A DNA stretch of 64,000 nt, from the NCBI GenBank assembly GCA_013398175.1, contig VZRZ01001141.1:252875-316874 (forward strand). The letters are read 5' to 3'. The stretch comes from Climacteris rufus (lineage: Eukaryota; Chordata; Aves; Passeriformes; Climacteridae). Below are positions 15,201 to 30,200 of the stretch, one piece after another (the first letter of the stretch is position 1; each line of letters starts with the position of its first letter). The position numbers and the translations under genes were made by a program. The notes beneath the pieces were generated by a model. It was not told where the DNA came from. It made no database searches and was given only the letters and a program-made list of their open reading frames with translations.

Positions 15201-18200
15201 GGAAGGAGTCGATCACCACAGTGTCACCATCGCAAATTCCTAGATCAAAAATCTTAAGAAGACATTTTCACTACAATTGTTTGCTTTTCACATCCATTTT
15301 TGAAGGAAATAAGTACAGGATGTTAGACAAATACACTGGGAAGAGAGGTTTCTCGTTACAGACAAATAGGCAAATCTTATTCTGTGAAATTGGAATTTAA
15401 ACTGTTAGGCAAAGGATCTTGGGATAGCTATTAATTTTAGTATAGTTGCTAATTTTTAGAAAAAAATTTACTAGTTTTCTGATTGAAAACTACTTGAAAC
15501 AAAAGAAAATACCAGTAAGCACAAAAAACTGGGATTTGGAGGACCATTACTTTGCATACTTAGACAGACTTTTTCTTCCACAGGACACATTAAGAATTAT
15601 AATCATATTAAGGAGGAAAAAGACACCAAAGACTATTTCTTACTAGTAGAACCAGATCTCACCCAGACACATTTATTAAATGTCCACTAATTCAAACTTC
15701 ATTCAAACTAAATGGAGAGGAGACATTAAGCTCAAAACAACAGAAAAATCTGTTTATATTAAACTTGAAAACAGTGATACAAGAAAATCTAATAAATCTG
15801 TTCTTTTGTGAGCACTTGAACCAGATAGGTATGCTTCCTATGGATTCAAACCACCACCTTAATGCATCTTCTTATCCTGGCTCCAGCTGAGGCTTGCAAT
15901 TTTTAAGAGATTTTTGCATGATCTATAAATATTTCCTGTTCCTCCCCCTATTTTGGAGTTCACTCAGTTCCCATTAATACAAAACACCTTTCTTGTTAAT
16001 CCTATAGTTGCAATTGTCTACAGATGGAATGGCCATACCAAATCTGTAGCACTACAAACCTTTAGACCAGATCAGCAGTTGTACTGCAACACTTGCATTT
16101 TTCTTGCCAAAATATTTAAAGCTTCATGACTGTCATTGTGATAAGCATTTGAAATCAATTATCTCAAACATTAAAGCTCAATAACACAGTATAACATAAG
16201 CACAATACATCGACCTATGCTCTGAACTGGTCATTTTACAGTTGTATGCATTTCTGTAAAAAACAACTCTACCCACCAAATGCTGCTATACAAAGAGCCC
16301 AGCTGGACACCTATGAAAGCCAAAACAAAACCAAAAAAAAAGAAAATCTCCAAGAGCCTGACCACTGCATATTTTACGATCAAGAAGTTTCTCTGCAAAA
16401 TTACAGTACTCCATGAGATTTCCAGTGACAACTTAATTCTACCAGCTGTTCAAATGTATTCACCCTTGTTATCCTGTCTGACTTCTACAGTGCATTACTG
16501 CTCATCCTCCTTGGAAAAGGCGAAACTTTAAATCTTTGGGCTTTGTCACTTCAAATTAATAGTGTAAACTCACATATACTTGCTGTAATTTCTATTCTTA
16601 TTTTACTTTCCTTGTCCTTCAGCCAGAGTTGGACTGTCATGTACCACATACCACTTGTGTCTTTTGCTGTGCCAAGACAAAAAAGAATTTGCAACAAATT
16701 GCCTTTACTGGGAATTACCCTCGGGGAGTAGTCTTTCTGTACTTATACTGAGTGCCACAAATCTCTTATTCACAGCATGCAGTCTTTCTACAAGTTTTAA
16801 CTTTTGCTACTGCAAAGGCTTACTTAGACAGAAAAGAAGTTGCAGGTGATAACATCTTTACTCCAGAAAACACAGTCTTTTAGCAGCTGGCAACACAGCC
16901 CACATATTTCATCTTCTGCCGAGTCCATAAAAAGAGATGAGATAAATAACACATTACATAATTACACTACTCTCACACATGACATCCTTGTCTCTAAATT
17001 GGAGAGGCATAGATTTGATGGATGGACTACCCAATGGATAAGGAATTGGTCACACTCAAAGAATTGTGGTCAATGGCTCAATGTCCATTTAGCGACCACT
17101 GACGAGTGGTGTCCTCAGGGGCTGGTGCTGGCACCAGTGCTGTTCAACAGCTTTGTTGGTGACAGGGACAGTGGGATGGAGTGCACCCTCAGCAAGTTTG
17201 CCAACAGCACCAAGCTGTGTGCTGTGGTCAACACACTGGAGGGAAGGGATGCCATCCAGTGGGACTATGACAGGCTTGAGAGGTGGGCCTGTGCAAACCT
17301 CATCAAGTTCAACTAGACTGAGTTCAATGTCCGGCACCTGGGTTATGGCAATTCCAAGCACAAATACAGGCTGGAAGGAGAATACATTGAAAGCAGCCCT
17401 CTTGGCAGTGCATATTTGCAGCCCAGGAAGTCAACTACATCCTGAGCTGCATCAAAAGAAATGTGACCAGCAGGTCAAAGAAGGCAATTCCTCTCCGCTC
17501 TGCTCTGGTGAGACCCCTACCTAGAGTAGACATGAGGAAGAAATTCTTCACTCTGAGGGTAGTGAGGGACTGGAACATATGGCACTGAGAAGCTGTGGAT
17601 GCTCCATCCCTAGAAGTGTTCAATAGCAGGCTGGATGGGGCTTTGAGCAACCTGGTCTATTGGAAGGTGTCCTTTCCCATGGAACTAGATGATCTTTAAG
17701 CCCCTTCCAATCTAAACCATTCTGTGATTCTATGATTTATAAAATTCCCAAAAAACTGTATTTCCTTGCTATTACCATTTATAATTAAAATAAATTATCT
17801 GTTTTTATATATAACTATGATCATGAGGACTAGTAACCCAAAATCCATACATAGTACTAAAGAAATAAAATAAGACACCCACATTAAGACACCCGTATTC
17901 AACCTAAATAAAAGCAAAGGCAGCCAAATTTTACTTTCAGGCTTATTGCCCATGCAGGAAAGAAAAACACATTATAACACACACATTTGAACACAATAGA
18001 AGCAATATATTTAGCAATATATTAAGTAATATTTCAGCACCATTTAATCAATCTTTTTTTATTCATCCAAGCCCTTTAAATTATTTTGGTTTTAAAGATA
18101 CAGTTATCAATAATGGAACAAAAAGATTTTAAAACTCATTTTAAAAAGTGCACAATAAAACTCTGACATATAAAGTTGTTAATTTGTACCAGCACTTGGA

Positions 18201-21200
18201 TTTCTTGTGTGACCCACTATAAGACAAACTGGATATGGGACAAGCATTTACAAGACAATCCAGCTCTTTGCATTTACACTATCCTTCCAAAGAAATAAAA
18301 GAGTGGATACTTGTCCTAGCAGCATACAAAGTAGTTCCACTAAGCAATGTCACCAAATTAATAACTTTTTTCTCATGTAAACCACTGAATACATATGTCT
18401 TCAATTTATAAAATATGTCTAAAAATTTATATAATATGTCTTCAATTTATAAAATAGAGACAACAAAAGAGATACTGTATGGATTTAGTCTGCCATCCAT
18501 ATTCCTCAAGGCTAGACAGGAACATTTGCAGACATCACTTTTTGAAGAAGTCAGTAAGTAACACAAATAACACAAAAGTACTTTACTAGAAGTGAATTGA
18601 TAAAAACGTCACACAGCTACTCATTACAGCTTCTCTAGAAAATTAATATGAATTATATGGATGTTGCTCTAGTCAATTAACAAAGCAGATTTTTTATATG
18701 AATTGTCTCAAGAATTAAAATTTTTGTAAAACACTAAAAATATTCACTAGTTATATACCACTCCCCCAAAAATTTCCTATTCATTTGGGCACCCTTTAAG
18801 AATTCTTTTCTGTCACTATGAAACTAGTATGCTTTATAATAATTTGTAACTCAAAGGCAAACTGCAAGCTCTTACCAAATAATCACCAGGCTTGATACCA
18901 AAAAGTTCTCTGAAATAGCGGAAGGCAAGAGGTGCATACGTCTTAAATCTGAAGTCAGGGTAATGATGAGCAGGGGTGAGATTGCTCCCTTCACTGAAAA
19001 CAAAAACAAAAATAAACCAATCCAAATTACTGAGCAATTATTAGCACCTAGTTTTACTGTAAAACTGCCTAACTTGACCGTTTGCCTGCTGAGAAAAGTC
19101 ATAAATGCAGGTAAACATTTCTATCACCATTAATCACTGTAATAGAAAGGTTTATGAGACACTGTCAGCAAATTCCTTTTTATCACCTTAAAGGAAATTA
19201 CTATTTTCATCACCTGTATGCATTTGCATTGAGATTGTGTTTAAACCAAAGTATCAGTTTCTGATACCTCACCAAGGTAAGCCAGTCTAATAGCTGACTG
19301 ATGCAGGAAGCATCACCCCCTCCTCATGGAAGCTCTTTCAGAGAGTCTGGAAGTCAATGCAACAAAATAATTTTACACCACCTTAGTGTTCTGAACTGCT
19401 TTGCAAGCATATTAGATAGGTGTTAAGGACAGAGACTAAGGAAGAATATAAACACCAACACAGTGTAGGATTGCAGACAGAGGAGTGGGAAGGAAGCAGT
19501 GCTTTTCGATGTCACCAAACATTGATTGTTTTCAGCCTTAGTTATGAAATTGCATTCTCAGCATTAGACTCTTCTTTTTCTTGCTTGCTAACACAGTCCA
19601 AATTGGGAAGCAACTCTGGTTTTGCTGACATCAGTGTGGTTTTCTGTTTTTCTGCCTGTCATGTCATGTTTCTTACCACACCTCAACCTACGCCAACACT
19701 AGTTTACATGCTTAGTTGGTTAAATAGGAACACAGGGTATAGAACGTTTGGGGGAAATATGAAAAATGTTATGTAGTTATTTGCAAGGTACAGATTTAAA
19801 CTAAAAGAGGCATAGACAAAGATTACTAGGGTGACCAGCCTGGAAGAGAGTCCTTCTTAAAGGAAGTGCTCCAGACCCTCCACCAGCCTTGTTGCCCTTC
19901 TCTGGACATGCTCCAGCACCTCAATGTCCTTCCTGCATTGATGGGCCCAGAACCAGACACAGAATATGAGGTGTGGCCTCGCCAGTGCTGAGTGCAGGGG
20001 AGCAATCTCTTCTCTAGTTCTGCTGGCCACACTATTTCTGATACAAGCCAGGATGCCTTCTTGGCCACCTGGGCACACACTGGCTCATGTTCAGACAGTG
20101 TTGACCAGCACCCCCAGGTCCTCTTCCACTGGGCAACTTTCCAGCCACTCTGCCCCAGCCTGTAGCACGGAGCTGTTGTGATCCAAAAGCCCAAGCTGGC
20201 CTTGTTGAACTTCAGGCTGCTTGTCTCAGTTCATCAATCCAGCCTGTTGAGGTCCCTCTGCAGAGCCTTCCTACCATCCAGCAAATCAACACTTCCACCC
20301 ACTTGCTGTCATCCACAAATTTATTAATGGTAGACTCAGTCCCCACATCCAGATCATAAATAAAAATACTGAACAGAACTGGGGCCAACATGAATCCCTG
20401 GGGGACACCACCAGGTGACTGAATGACAACTGGATACAGCACCATTCGCCATCACTCTCTGGGCCTGGCCAACCAGGCAGTTCTTAACTCAGCAAAGGGT
20501 GCACCTGTCCAAGCTGTCGGCTGCCAGCTTCTCCAGGAGAGTGCCGTGGGAGACGGTGTCAAAGGCTTTGCTGAAGTCCAGGCAGACACCTCTGCAGCCT
20601 CCCCTCATCCACCAGGTGGGGCACCTGGTCATAAAAGGAGATCAGCTTGACCAGGCAGGACCTGCCTTTCCTAAACCCCTGCTGGCTGGGCCTGATCCTC
20701 TGCGTGTCCTGTATGTGCTGTGTGATCGCACACAAGATGATCTGTTCCATAACCTTGTCAGGCATCAAGGTCAGAGTGACAGGCCTGTAGTTCCCTGGAT
20801 CTTCCTTAAAGCCCTTCTTGTGGATGAGCATCACACTGGACAACTTTCACTCATCTGGGACCTTTCCAGTTAACCAAGATTGACAATAAATGATGAAGAG
20901 CAGGTGAGTGAGCTCTTTCACCAGCTCCCTCATCACCCCAGGATAAATCCCACCTGGCCCCATAGACTTGTGAGCACCTAAGTGGCAAAGCAGTCATTAA
21001 TTACTTTCTCATGGGTTAGGGGGGATCTATTCGGCTCCCCACCCCTGGCTACGAGCTCGGGGGGCCGGTTGCTCTGCGCATAACTGGTCTTACTGTTGAA
21101 GAATGAGGCAAAGAAGGCATTAAGTACCTCAGCATTTTCCTCGCCTTTTGTGACTGTATTCTCTTCCGTGTCCAATAAAGAAAGGAGATTTTCCTTGGCT

Positions 21201-24200
21201 CTCCTTTTGTTATTAATGTATTTATAAAAACACTTTATAAGAATCCTTTACAGAAGTGGCCAGGTAAAGTTCTAATTGAGCTTTCACATCTCTAATTTTC
21301 TTTCTGCGTGACCTAACAACATCTTAAACACTTCCTGAGTTGCATGCCCCTTTTTCTGAAGGTAATAAACCATCTGTTTTTCCCACATTCTTGTGAAAGC
21401 TCTCTGCTCAGCCAGGCCAGTCAGCTTCCCTGCCAGCTTGTCTGTCAATACATAGAGACTATCTGCTCCTGAACCTTCAAGATTTGTTTCTTAAAGTGTG
21501 TTCCTGCCTACTTGTCCCACTTTGTTTTCAAGGGCTGCTTCACAATGACTTTCCAAACCCGTATCCTGAGTAGGTCAAAGTCTGCATTCCAGAAGTCCAA
21601 GGCAGAGACTGATTCCACTGAGTATTGAAATCTCTATCATGTCATGGTCTCTGTGCCCAAGACAGCTGTCCACCATGTTTCCCACCAGCCATTCTCTGTA
21701 AGCAGCAGGTCAAGGAGGGCAGTTCCCAGCTGTGTTGGGAAGTTATCTTCACACACTCCAGGAACCTCCTAGACTGTCTCCTCTCTGCTGTGTTGAGTTT
21801 CCAGCAGTCATCTGGCAGGTTAAAAGCTCCCACAAGAACAAAGGCTGATGATTATGAAACATCAACCAGTGCTTTTAAAACAATTTGTCAGTTTCTTCCT
21901 CCTGGTTGGATGGTCTCCCAATAACAGATTCCCACCAGGATATCTGCCTTGTTAGCCTTTCCCATGATTGTCACCCATAGGCAATCAACCTTCTTATCCC
22001 TATCCTTGAGCTCTATATAGTTGTCTTGTGTAAATTCTACTTTGTCAGCCTTCCAGAGCTGTGCTGGCATCCAGCTTGCATTGTGTGTGACTTCTGTTTG
22101 CCCAAGGTACATCCTTTATCTATTTCTCCAAGGTTGTACTGTTCTGTTCTACTGTCCTTGATGACAGTAAAATGCTGTTCAGTTCTACTCTCCTTATCAG
22201 TTTTGTCAGTCTCTGAATGGTTTTGTTGCCTGAAAAGGCTGGCCCAAAAACTGACACTAGTCAGGAGTAAGGGAATAAAGGTGGGTATTTATTCGAAAGG
22301 CCTTCAAAGGTACATTTAGGGCAGACAAAGCCCCCTCTTTGGGGCATCACCCAAAATGGACAACGAGTCACGAGTTCTCCACACCTTTATAGGTTTGGTC
22401 CATTTGCATATCAGCATAAATTCACCAATTAAAACTTTGCAATTTCCCCCTAGCTCCCTTAGCTCGCTCCCTCCCCTGCCTTTAGAAACTTGGGCCTGGG
22501 CAGTCTAAGTGTCCTTGAAGAGCAAGACCAGAGAGGCACTGTTACGTCTATAGAGAACAGCAGCTAAGAGGCTATGAAGCATACACGCCAGGCAATACAG
22601 AATTTGAAAAATATAAGGGTTAAAACCTAAGGCAACAGTTTAATAAATAGATAAATATAAAATCCCAGACTTGACACAGTAGCTGAAATCAGCTTTTCCA
22701 GTACTTCTTTGCTCATTTACCCTAACTAAATTATTCAGAAATGCAGCATGTATAATTATGCTTATTCAAAGGACACTAAAACGAAAAAAAGATAGAAATT
22801 CACACACATATGAAAGCCAACAAATGTTAAAAAATATTCCTGAAAAATACTAAATTAAATATCATGAAAGAATTTAAGAGCTTTCATCCTGTACAACTGA
22901 TACTTTTCATATGAACTTGCCACTTTTTGTTAATAACAATTTGATGACAGATGCCTACCCAACCCACCTAGCTGCCTCTCCATGCATACTGCCAAAACCC
23001 CACAAAACTTAACTGTTCCAGTGACATCAGGTGAACAAACTCTCTCAGGCTCCAGAGATGTGTAAGACTTTAGACTCTTGAAAAAGAGACAAAAGGAGGG
23101 GAAAAAAACAACCAGATTTCTGTCTGGAATTTACACATAAAAAGATGGTGTGGACAACCAGTGATAGAAAAACAATAGAATACTGCTGCTTCTTGGAGAG
23201 CTAAACCCTACAGGTTAGTGAAGGCTGCCTACTCCTTACAAACTCATCTGATCACTTTATAGTCTACTACAGTACAATTCCAAGGTATTAAAATCAAATT
23301 CACATATGCTTTATTGTTCCTTTATAGAGCCAAAAAAATGGGTATCAGTAGGATACAAGATAAAGATGGTAGATTTATTTACAGTTAAGATAGACTAATG
23401 CTCTTTCATAAGGCCTTTCAGCTATCCAGAACACTGCCAGACTTGTCTGATACTAAGTTTTATATAGCTGATTGTGACTCATTGAATTTTTGTGCAATAT
23501 GAGGATGCTACAGTGGTCATACACCTACAGTGGGAACCTGGGGTCATACTTGTAAATCCATTTAATTGCCATAAGATGCAGACAAGAACAGAGCAGAGTG
23601 TTCTCCACTGAAGCATCACATAATTGTCAGAGAATATAAATCATCTAAACTTCACAAAATGTCCTACCTTTCAGTACTGAAGACTTTTATAAATCTGCTT
23701 CCCATAGCCATAACGCGAAAGATTCTGCTGTGAAAGTGTGTCAACAAATAGATCACATGTCCTTACTACACCAGAATATGTACTGTCACTGGAACTTCAC
23801 TAAGGTGAAATGAAGATAGGGGGTTTGCTATGATAATAGCACAGCTCTGAGCCATTTCATAAATGCATATGGAGTAAAATGACCCATGCTGGGTCAGCAG
23901 GTGCACAGTAATGCATACCAAGAGGAGATTTATTGCAAACCAGAGCAATTATTTTGGAATAGCTTCTACACAGAGGGCAATTTCATGTATTTAAAGCACA
24001 GGAGATTACTTTATTACAGATATGACAATCAGTTTCACTATGCAGACAAGTTTCCTTATTCTTTATAAAATCATCTTTTAAAAATACCTTTTATTTAAGG
24101 TCTGCAGAGTATTTCATCATACTCTACTGTTTCTGTTAAACATAGTAATTAGTTTCAGCTTCACTGCCTAACAGAATAGTTTACATGATCCCAACAGCAA

Positions 24201-27200
24201 GTTCTTCTGTAATGCAAGAAGCGAGCTTGACACAAATTTAAGATTTCTTGTTAGTATCCTGGTAAAATCGTTTTTAAGGTTTTCATGATGGTAGTTTCAA
24301 CTGAAAAAGCACCCTCATTTCCAGTAATTTCCTACAGTAATGGGAAACCTTCAAAATTCTTATCAGTTTGAAGTTCATATGACAAGTATTACTTGAGTAT
24401 GGCCTTGCTCTTGCCTGAAAAGGACAAATTCCACTGTACAGAATGCTTGATGTAAGTACATACCTACCCTATTCAGAAATTATTCATATTCTACTCTATT
24501 AGCTATTGAAAGAATGTATGCCATGGTTTCTGTCCACATTTTCTTGGTACATATTACTGTCACTCCAGTGGGATTAAAGCATATGTGCAAAGCACTACAT
24601 ATAATGACTTTTGATCAGTCTAGGGAGTTTCAGAGGCACGATTATCTCTTTGAAGTTGAACAAGGAAAATACGCTTTAGCTGGGTAAAAAATTAAACCTG
24701 AAAAATGGTGCTTTGGACATAATAGAAATGTACTCTATTGAAAAAAAAAAAAAAAAGATGTAACCATATAATTCTCCTCTCAACTAGTTTAAGCAGAGGT
24801 CTACCAGAAAAACAAAGATAAACATTTTTAAAATGAGCTCCGATTCTGGCAATTTTGAGGAATTCAAGCCTTTCCACATGAGCTATGGCAAAAAAAGTAC
24901 AGGGTTTGGAAAGATTAGGCAATTATAATTTAGGAGGTATTTTAATAACCTTAGCTGTTAGACCACACAAAAGAAAAAGATTGATAGGCAGACTAAAGAG
25001 GAGAGACAAAGCTTAAAATGCAAATCTGGTGCAATACTTAAATTTTTTTTTTTTCTTTAATCAAACACACCTAGAAATGATAGTATGTGCACCTTAACCT
25101 GTCTTTTTGTAAATGCTAAGAGTGGATTTAAAGCATAGCTGGTGCAATATCAAACCAAAAATGAATTAAAACTAATTACATTTTTAATGGCTAACACCAC
25201 GGCTTGCAAAAATTTGCCAAACAAGACACCCAGATACGTTTCTTGGCAGCTTGTATTTGCTATGGCCTCACCCTGGTAGGATGTACTCAGAAGATATCAC
25301 ACCTATCTGAAGAGGCAGAGAAAGCCAGCTGCATATCTTGGTAGCAAGCCTTCATAGCTGAGCAATGGTAATAGGCTCTGATGGAGCTGTTACAAAATAA
25401 TTAGTCTGTAGTTGTGACCTCGTATAACTTTCTTGTGTGTGTTGTAAAACAAATGAAGAGGAGGAATACCTTAGTTCTTTCAGTGAAAGCAACAATTTTT
25501 TAGATCATAAAATAAAAATAAAATGTCTAAACTTAAATGCTCCCAATATTAAAAACTAAGAGCATCTAATTTCCATTTCATTGCTCTTGGATATAGCTAC
25601 TTTTTAAAAATTCATCAAAATGTGTTTCAACTCTACAAACTGTATCAAGTAAATACATGCTGCAGGTCAAATAGTGCTTTCGTATATTCATTTCCTGTAT
25701 GTAATTTCAGGAAAGCATCACTTCCCACATGATGGAAGTAGGTATTACAGTTATCTGTACAAACAGGTGCGTGTGTGTGTTTTCTTTGTAATGTGGGGTA
25801 AAGTCCAGTGGTAATATCCTTTTTTCTTACTTATGTTTTCCTACACTTTCAGTTATCAAATGCTATCCTAAACAGTTCCCTGCAAGGCAGGTTTGAAATA
25901 CAACTATGAATACTAAGTATCTTAAAAACAAATCAAGCCAATAATATCTATGTAACAGCTGAATACAGAAGCATTTACTTATGATGATGAAGATACGACT
26001 ATTTCACAGCCAACTGGAAATGCTATTAAAATACAGGATCTCAGAGTACTTTAAAAGTAGTTTAAGTCTGTCTACATAACCATACAACTATCTGGGTTAT
26101 CAGAGGTTTACCAATAATTCATTGGTAACAGAAGTAGCTGAGTCCAATAATTCATAACATGCATGTTTTTTGCTTTTGTTGCCAAAGTATCCTCATTTCT
26201 AATACTTGTTTTGCATCCTTCTCTCTGTGCTATCTCTCAACTCACAAACCATGAAAAGTTTGTCAGAACTCAGGTCATCCTGCATGTCTCTGCAACCAAA
26301 GCAGCAAAGAAGAGCAGCAGCACTTTATCAAAATACTCAGGTCATTTATCTGTCCTGTGAAACCACCCACTGGAAACACATATCATGGTGTAAGCTACCC
26401 ACAACCCATTGTTAGTGTGAACATTTGAATAATAGTCACACTGAACCTGCAGAGCATTCTGTACTACAAATACACTACTTAGTCCATCAGCTAACCTATG
26501 ATACAATTTTGGTAAAAAGACATATTCCTTATTTTTCTCAATCAGTCCTCCAAAGCATGCTAGAAAGTGGTACACTTCAGTTTTACATGTAGGATGAAAC
26601 TCAGACTGGCCCAACATGTCAAAGTTTTTACTTTTTTAGTACTTTTGACTATTTATTTGGGCTGTCATGCAAATCCTATCACAATACAATGGTAAGCTTT
26701 TGACATTAAATAGCAGAAAGTACTGAATAATCTTTCATTAGCATCTCAAGAAAGCAATTTGTAAATGAACCACTTCGGTATACAGACTGTAGCTGCAGAG
26801 TGCATACAGATCATCAGCATCTAACACACTTGCCAGTTCAATTAAAAAACCATAGTAACTGTTCTCAATATGCAGGGTCTACACCCTGAAAATAAAGGTG
26901 TATTAGCAAGGGAAGCACATAAGACTGACTAACAACTTGCTGCATAAAGGTCAAACACACAGCTGTGCTTAGAAGCAGCCTCCATCTAAGGAAACAAAAA
27001 AATGCAGGCTGAAACAATGCCTTGCTTGAAACATTCTGAATTTCTGAAGCTTCATAGCCAAAATGAGCTGATATAATGGAGCAGCTTCTGTTTGGCTTTT
27101 CAGCCATCACCACAGAAAATATACGTCCTTATGTGTTTGCTGGAAGAGCTTAGTAAGCTGCCTACATTGCCAACTTACAAGCAGCTGCACAGCCTGATGG

Positions 27201-30200
27201 CCCAGCAACCAGCTTGAGGCAACACTGCCTGCCAGAGCTAGGCTTATGGATGAGCATCGAGCCTTTCTAACCATTGCCGTGTCACTGGGAGCCAGTGCCA
27301 CAGCCGAGTCAAACAGCCGACAAAATATTGCTGAAGCCACATTGTACAAACAACTAAGTTGGAAGCAAATCGTGCCACCAGGAACTGGTTCCAGCCAAGG
27401 AAGACAGAGGCACAAATATGCCCCACACAGCTAGTCACAGGACAGAGCAGAGAGCACATGCAGGATGCACAGCCTTCCCACTGAACCCTTCAGCTGCTGC
27501 TGCAGCACTACCAGCACCAGGTAAGCACCTCTGCTGCTGCATTTCCAAAGCGGAGTTGAAAAGCCAGAGAAGAGGTTACTTGGACTAGTTTCCCTTGTGG
27601 TTTCACTCTATTCAGGGACTAGGGCAGAAACTTCAGACACTATCTTCAGAATCAAGTGGGTCAAGTGCATTTTGCAAGGGTGCATTTTGTTTCTCTCTCC
27701 TAGGAGAACAATTGCATAGTACCATTTAAACTCTGTCTGGATGGTGGTTCTCATTGAGCGCCATTATGGCAGCTTCTAGAAGTACCTCATTTTCCAAAGG
27801 CAACGTGGTATACAAACTCCTGGGAAGCTCGAAGAGAAAGGGATGAAAGGAATGCCAAAAAGTGAAGTAGAAAGCGACAAAGGCACTTTTCCACTCCCTC
27901 CACTCCTACGATGTGCAAATGAAGGCAAGCACCTTTGCAATTCAAATCCAGAGTACAGAGACACCTGTACTTCAAGCAAAGTCACATCCAGAAATAAACA
28001 CCTAACATCTGGGCTAAACTCTGACCAATTTAACACAGTTACAAAGTAACTGGACCAAGAATAACCTGCAATCCACGGAGTTACTCCTGATTTACATCAG
28101 TAGCTCCCACAATATGCAGAGCAGTTATGCTCAGATCTGACCTGTCCACTTTTTCCCCTGACGTTATTCTCCCTCCTTAATGAATCCTGAACACTGCTGA
28201 ATGTGTTTTGCTATGGCTACTGAAGCAAAGGTAAGGACTGCGGGTTATTTTAGGGTCTGAGAGGTATGCAGAGTCTATTTATCTTCTTTAATGAATAAAA
28301 TTCATAAACAAGTGTTGACTATTTTCCCCTAACTATAAAAGGGCAGAGCTAACACTATTTTGCTTGTTGGTACACAGGCTGCATTACATTTTATTGCACT
28401 TCTACTAGGTTAGGTCTATCCCACCACTGCCGCTGTAACAGTGCTCCCATTGCTGTCAAAGAAGCTGGTGTGCCTATGGCTCTGAAACACAGCTGTCCTC
28501 TCGCCTCGCTGTCAGACATGGATGAGGCAGGGAAAATGTGGGAGGAAGATGGAGCAGGACACTGTGCGAAGAGGCAGGTTGCTGCGAACTTGCCACAATG
28601 AAGGGAAAATTCAGATGATAGCTTGCTTGGAGTTGCAGATTAATTATTTGTACCCTAAGCAAGTGGAAAAATACTGCTCCTTTCTTGGTAAGCACCTGTT
28701 TCAGCATCACACTTGTTGCACTGTTAGGTTCTTCTTCAGCTGCAAACTTTTGGCAAAAAGCTTACTCAACTTCAGCTTGCGCCAGTGTGCTTCCAAGCAG
28801 AGGTCAACCCTCTTCACCTGATGGTGGAACTAATTTCTGCTAATTGCTTGAAAACCCAGACCAGTCCAAAGGGGACAAAAAAAAGTCATAAAAGTAATTA
28901 CTTTTAACAATACTGCCATCACATGTAGATACCCCTCTAGAAAAGAGAGAAGAGGACCTGAGGTGCACCTTGGGCGTGCTGCCCTAGCTGGGAAGAACAT
29001 GCAACCTTTGCTCCTTACCCTCAAGAGGGGGAATGGCCACATAGTGCCATCATGAAACACTCAACATCCCAATACTCTCAGCCAGCAAGCGAGAATGCTG
29101 CATTACTATGTGCAATCCTAAATTATTACAACTTAGGCACAGTAACTTCTGGTTGAAAATACTTCCAATAAATAAAAATGCATGTTACGTTGAGACATAG
29201 GAAGGACTTGAAATTTGATATTTCTGTGCATCAGCATAAGAAATCAAGTGTCATGGTTTGAAGAGATTGCTACAGATGGCCAACTTTGTTACAGTCAAGA
29301 TGACTACTATGCTATATACTACTGCTTACTACCTAGATATGCAAAAACCACCCCAAACCCACACTTCTTTGGACATTACTTCCATTTGTCTCATTTTCAT
29401 CAAAAGATTTATCTTTTATAGGAAACTGCCCAGAAAGGTATTACTAAAGCTTTTGAATTCAATTTTACATTTGTGCAATCAGTCTCTTCCTTTTGCCTTT
29501 TGTTTTTGTTTCAAGCCAGAAGGGATGTCTTCCAGCTCTTCCTTAATACCAATACAAAACAAGGTAATCTCATTTCATGTCTGTGTGTACATGCATGTGA
29601 AAAAAAAGACATGTGCAATGCTATGGACTACAAACCATTTTATTTTAGTTGTTCCTTTAAAACTATGTTTAAAAAGAAAGAGAAGACATTTTCTTCCTCA
29701 AACTGTAATGCTATTTAATAAAACAGTTTTAGCACGTAGGTTCCATTTAGTTTCAGTGAATAAAGCTGCTATCACAGCAAACATACCACAGAAGCCTCCA
29801 TTACTGTCATAGACAGACAATTTTACTCACCAATAAAAATTTTGGTACATGATAAGCAAATTTCTCACCTGTAATTTTGATTTTTTAAAACAAAATTTTC
29901 TTATTATAATGTATGAAAACACATGCATATAGATAACTTCCCTATATCTACCTAATCTACAAGAGAAAGACTACTAACCTGTGCACAAACCCTATCATTA
30001 ACACCAAAACAAGGATATGAATATCCTCAACTACTAGGAAGTAAAGAACATAATGTAAAAGCTTTGTTTCTCCTAAGAAATATTTTTTTTCCTGAAGCAT
30101 ATCTCAGTTCAACAAAAACCAGAAGTCAAATCAAAGAATATACATGAGGAAAGGCCAAAATTTAAAGTGCCTGCAATTATTTTGTACATTGTCCATTTTA

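Noticed and set aside
27107..27459. Overlapping 71- and 102-codon minus frames in a GC-richer stretch
   Set aside because: Both frames and the opposite strand are open at once. Composition explains it.
29258..29812. Longest open frame in the window, 184 codons on the + strand
   Set aside because: No family resemblance, AT-rich composition, inside a PIP5K1B intron, and an overlapping second frame is also open. No splice or promoter support.
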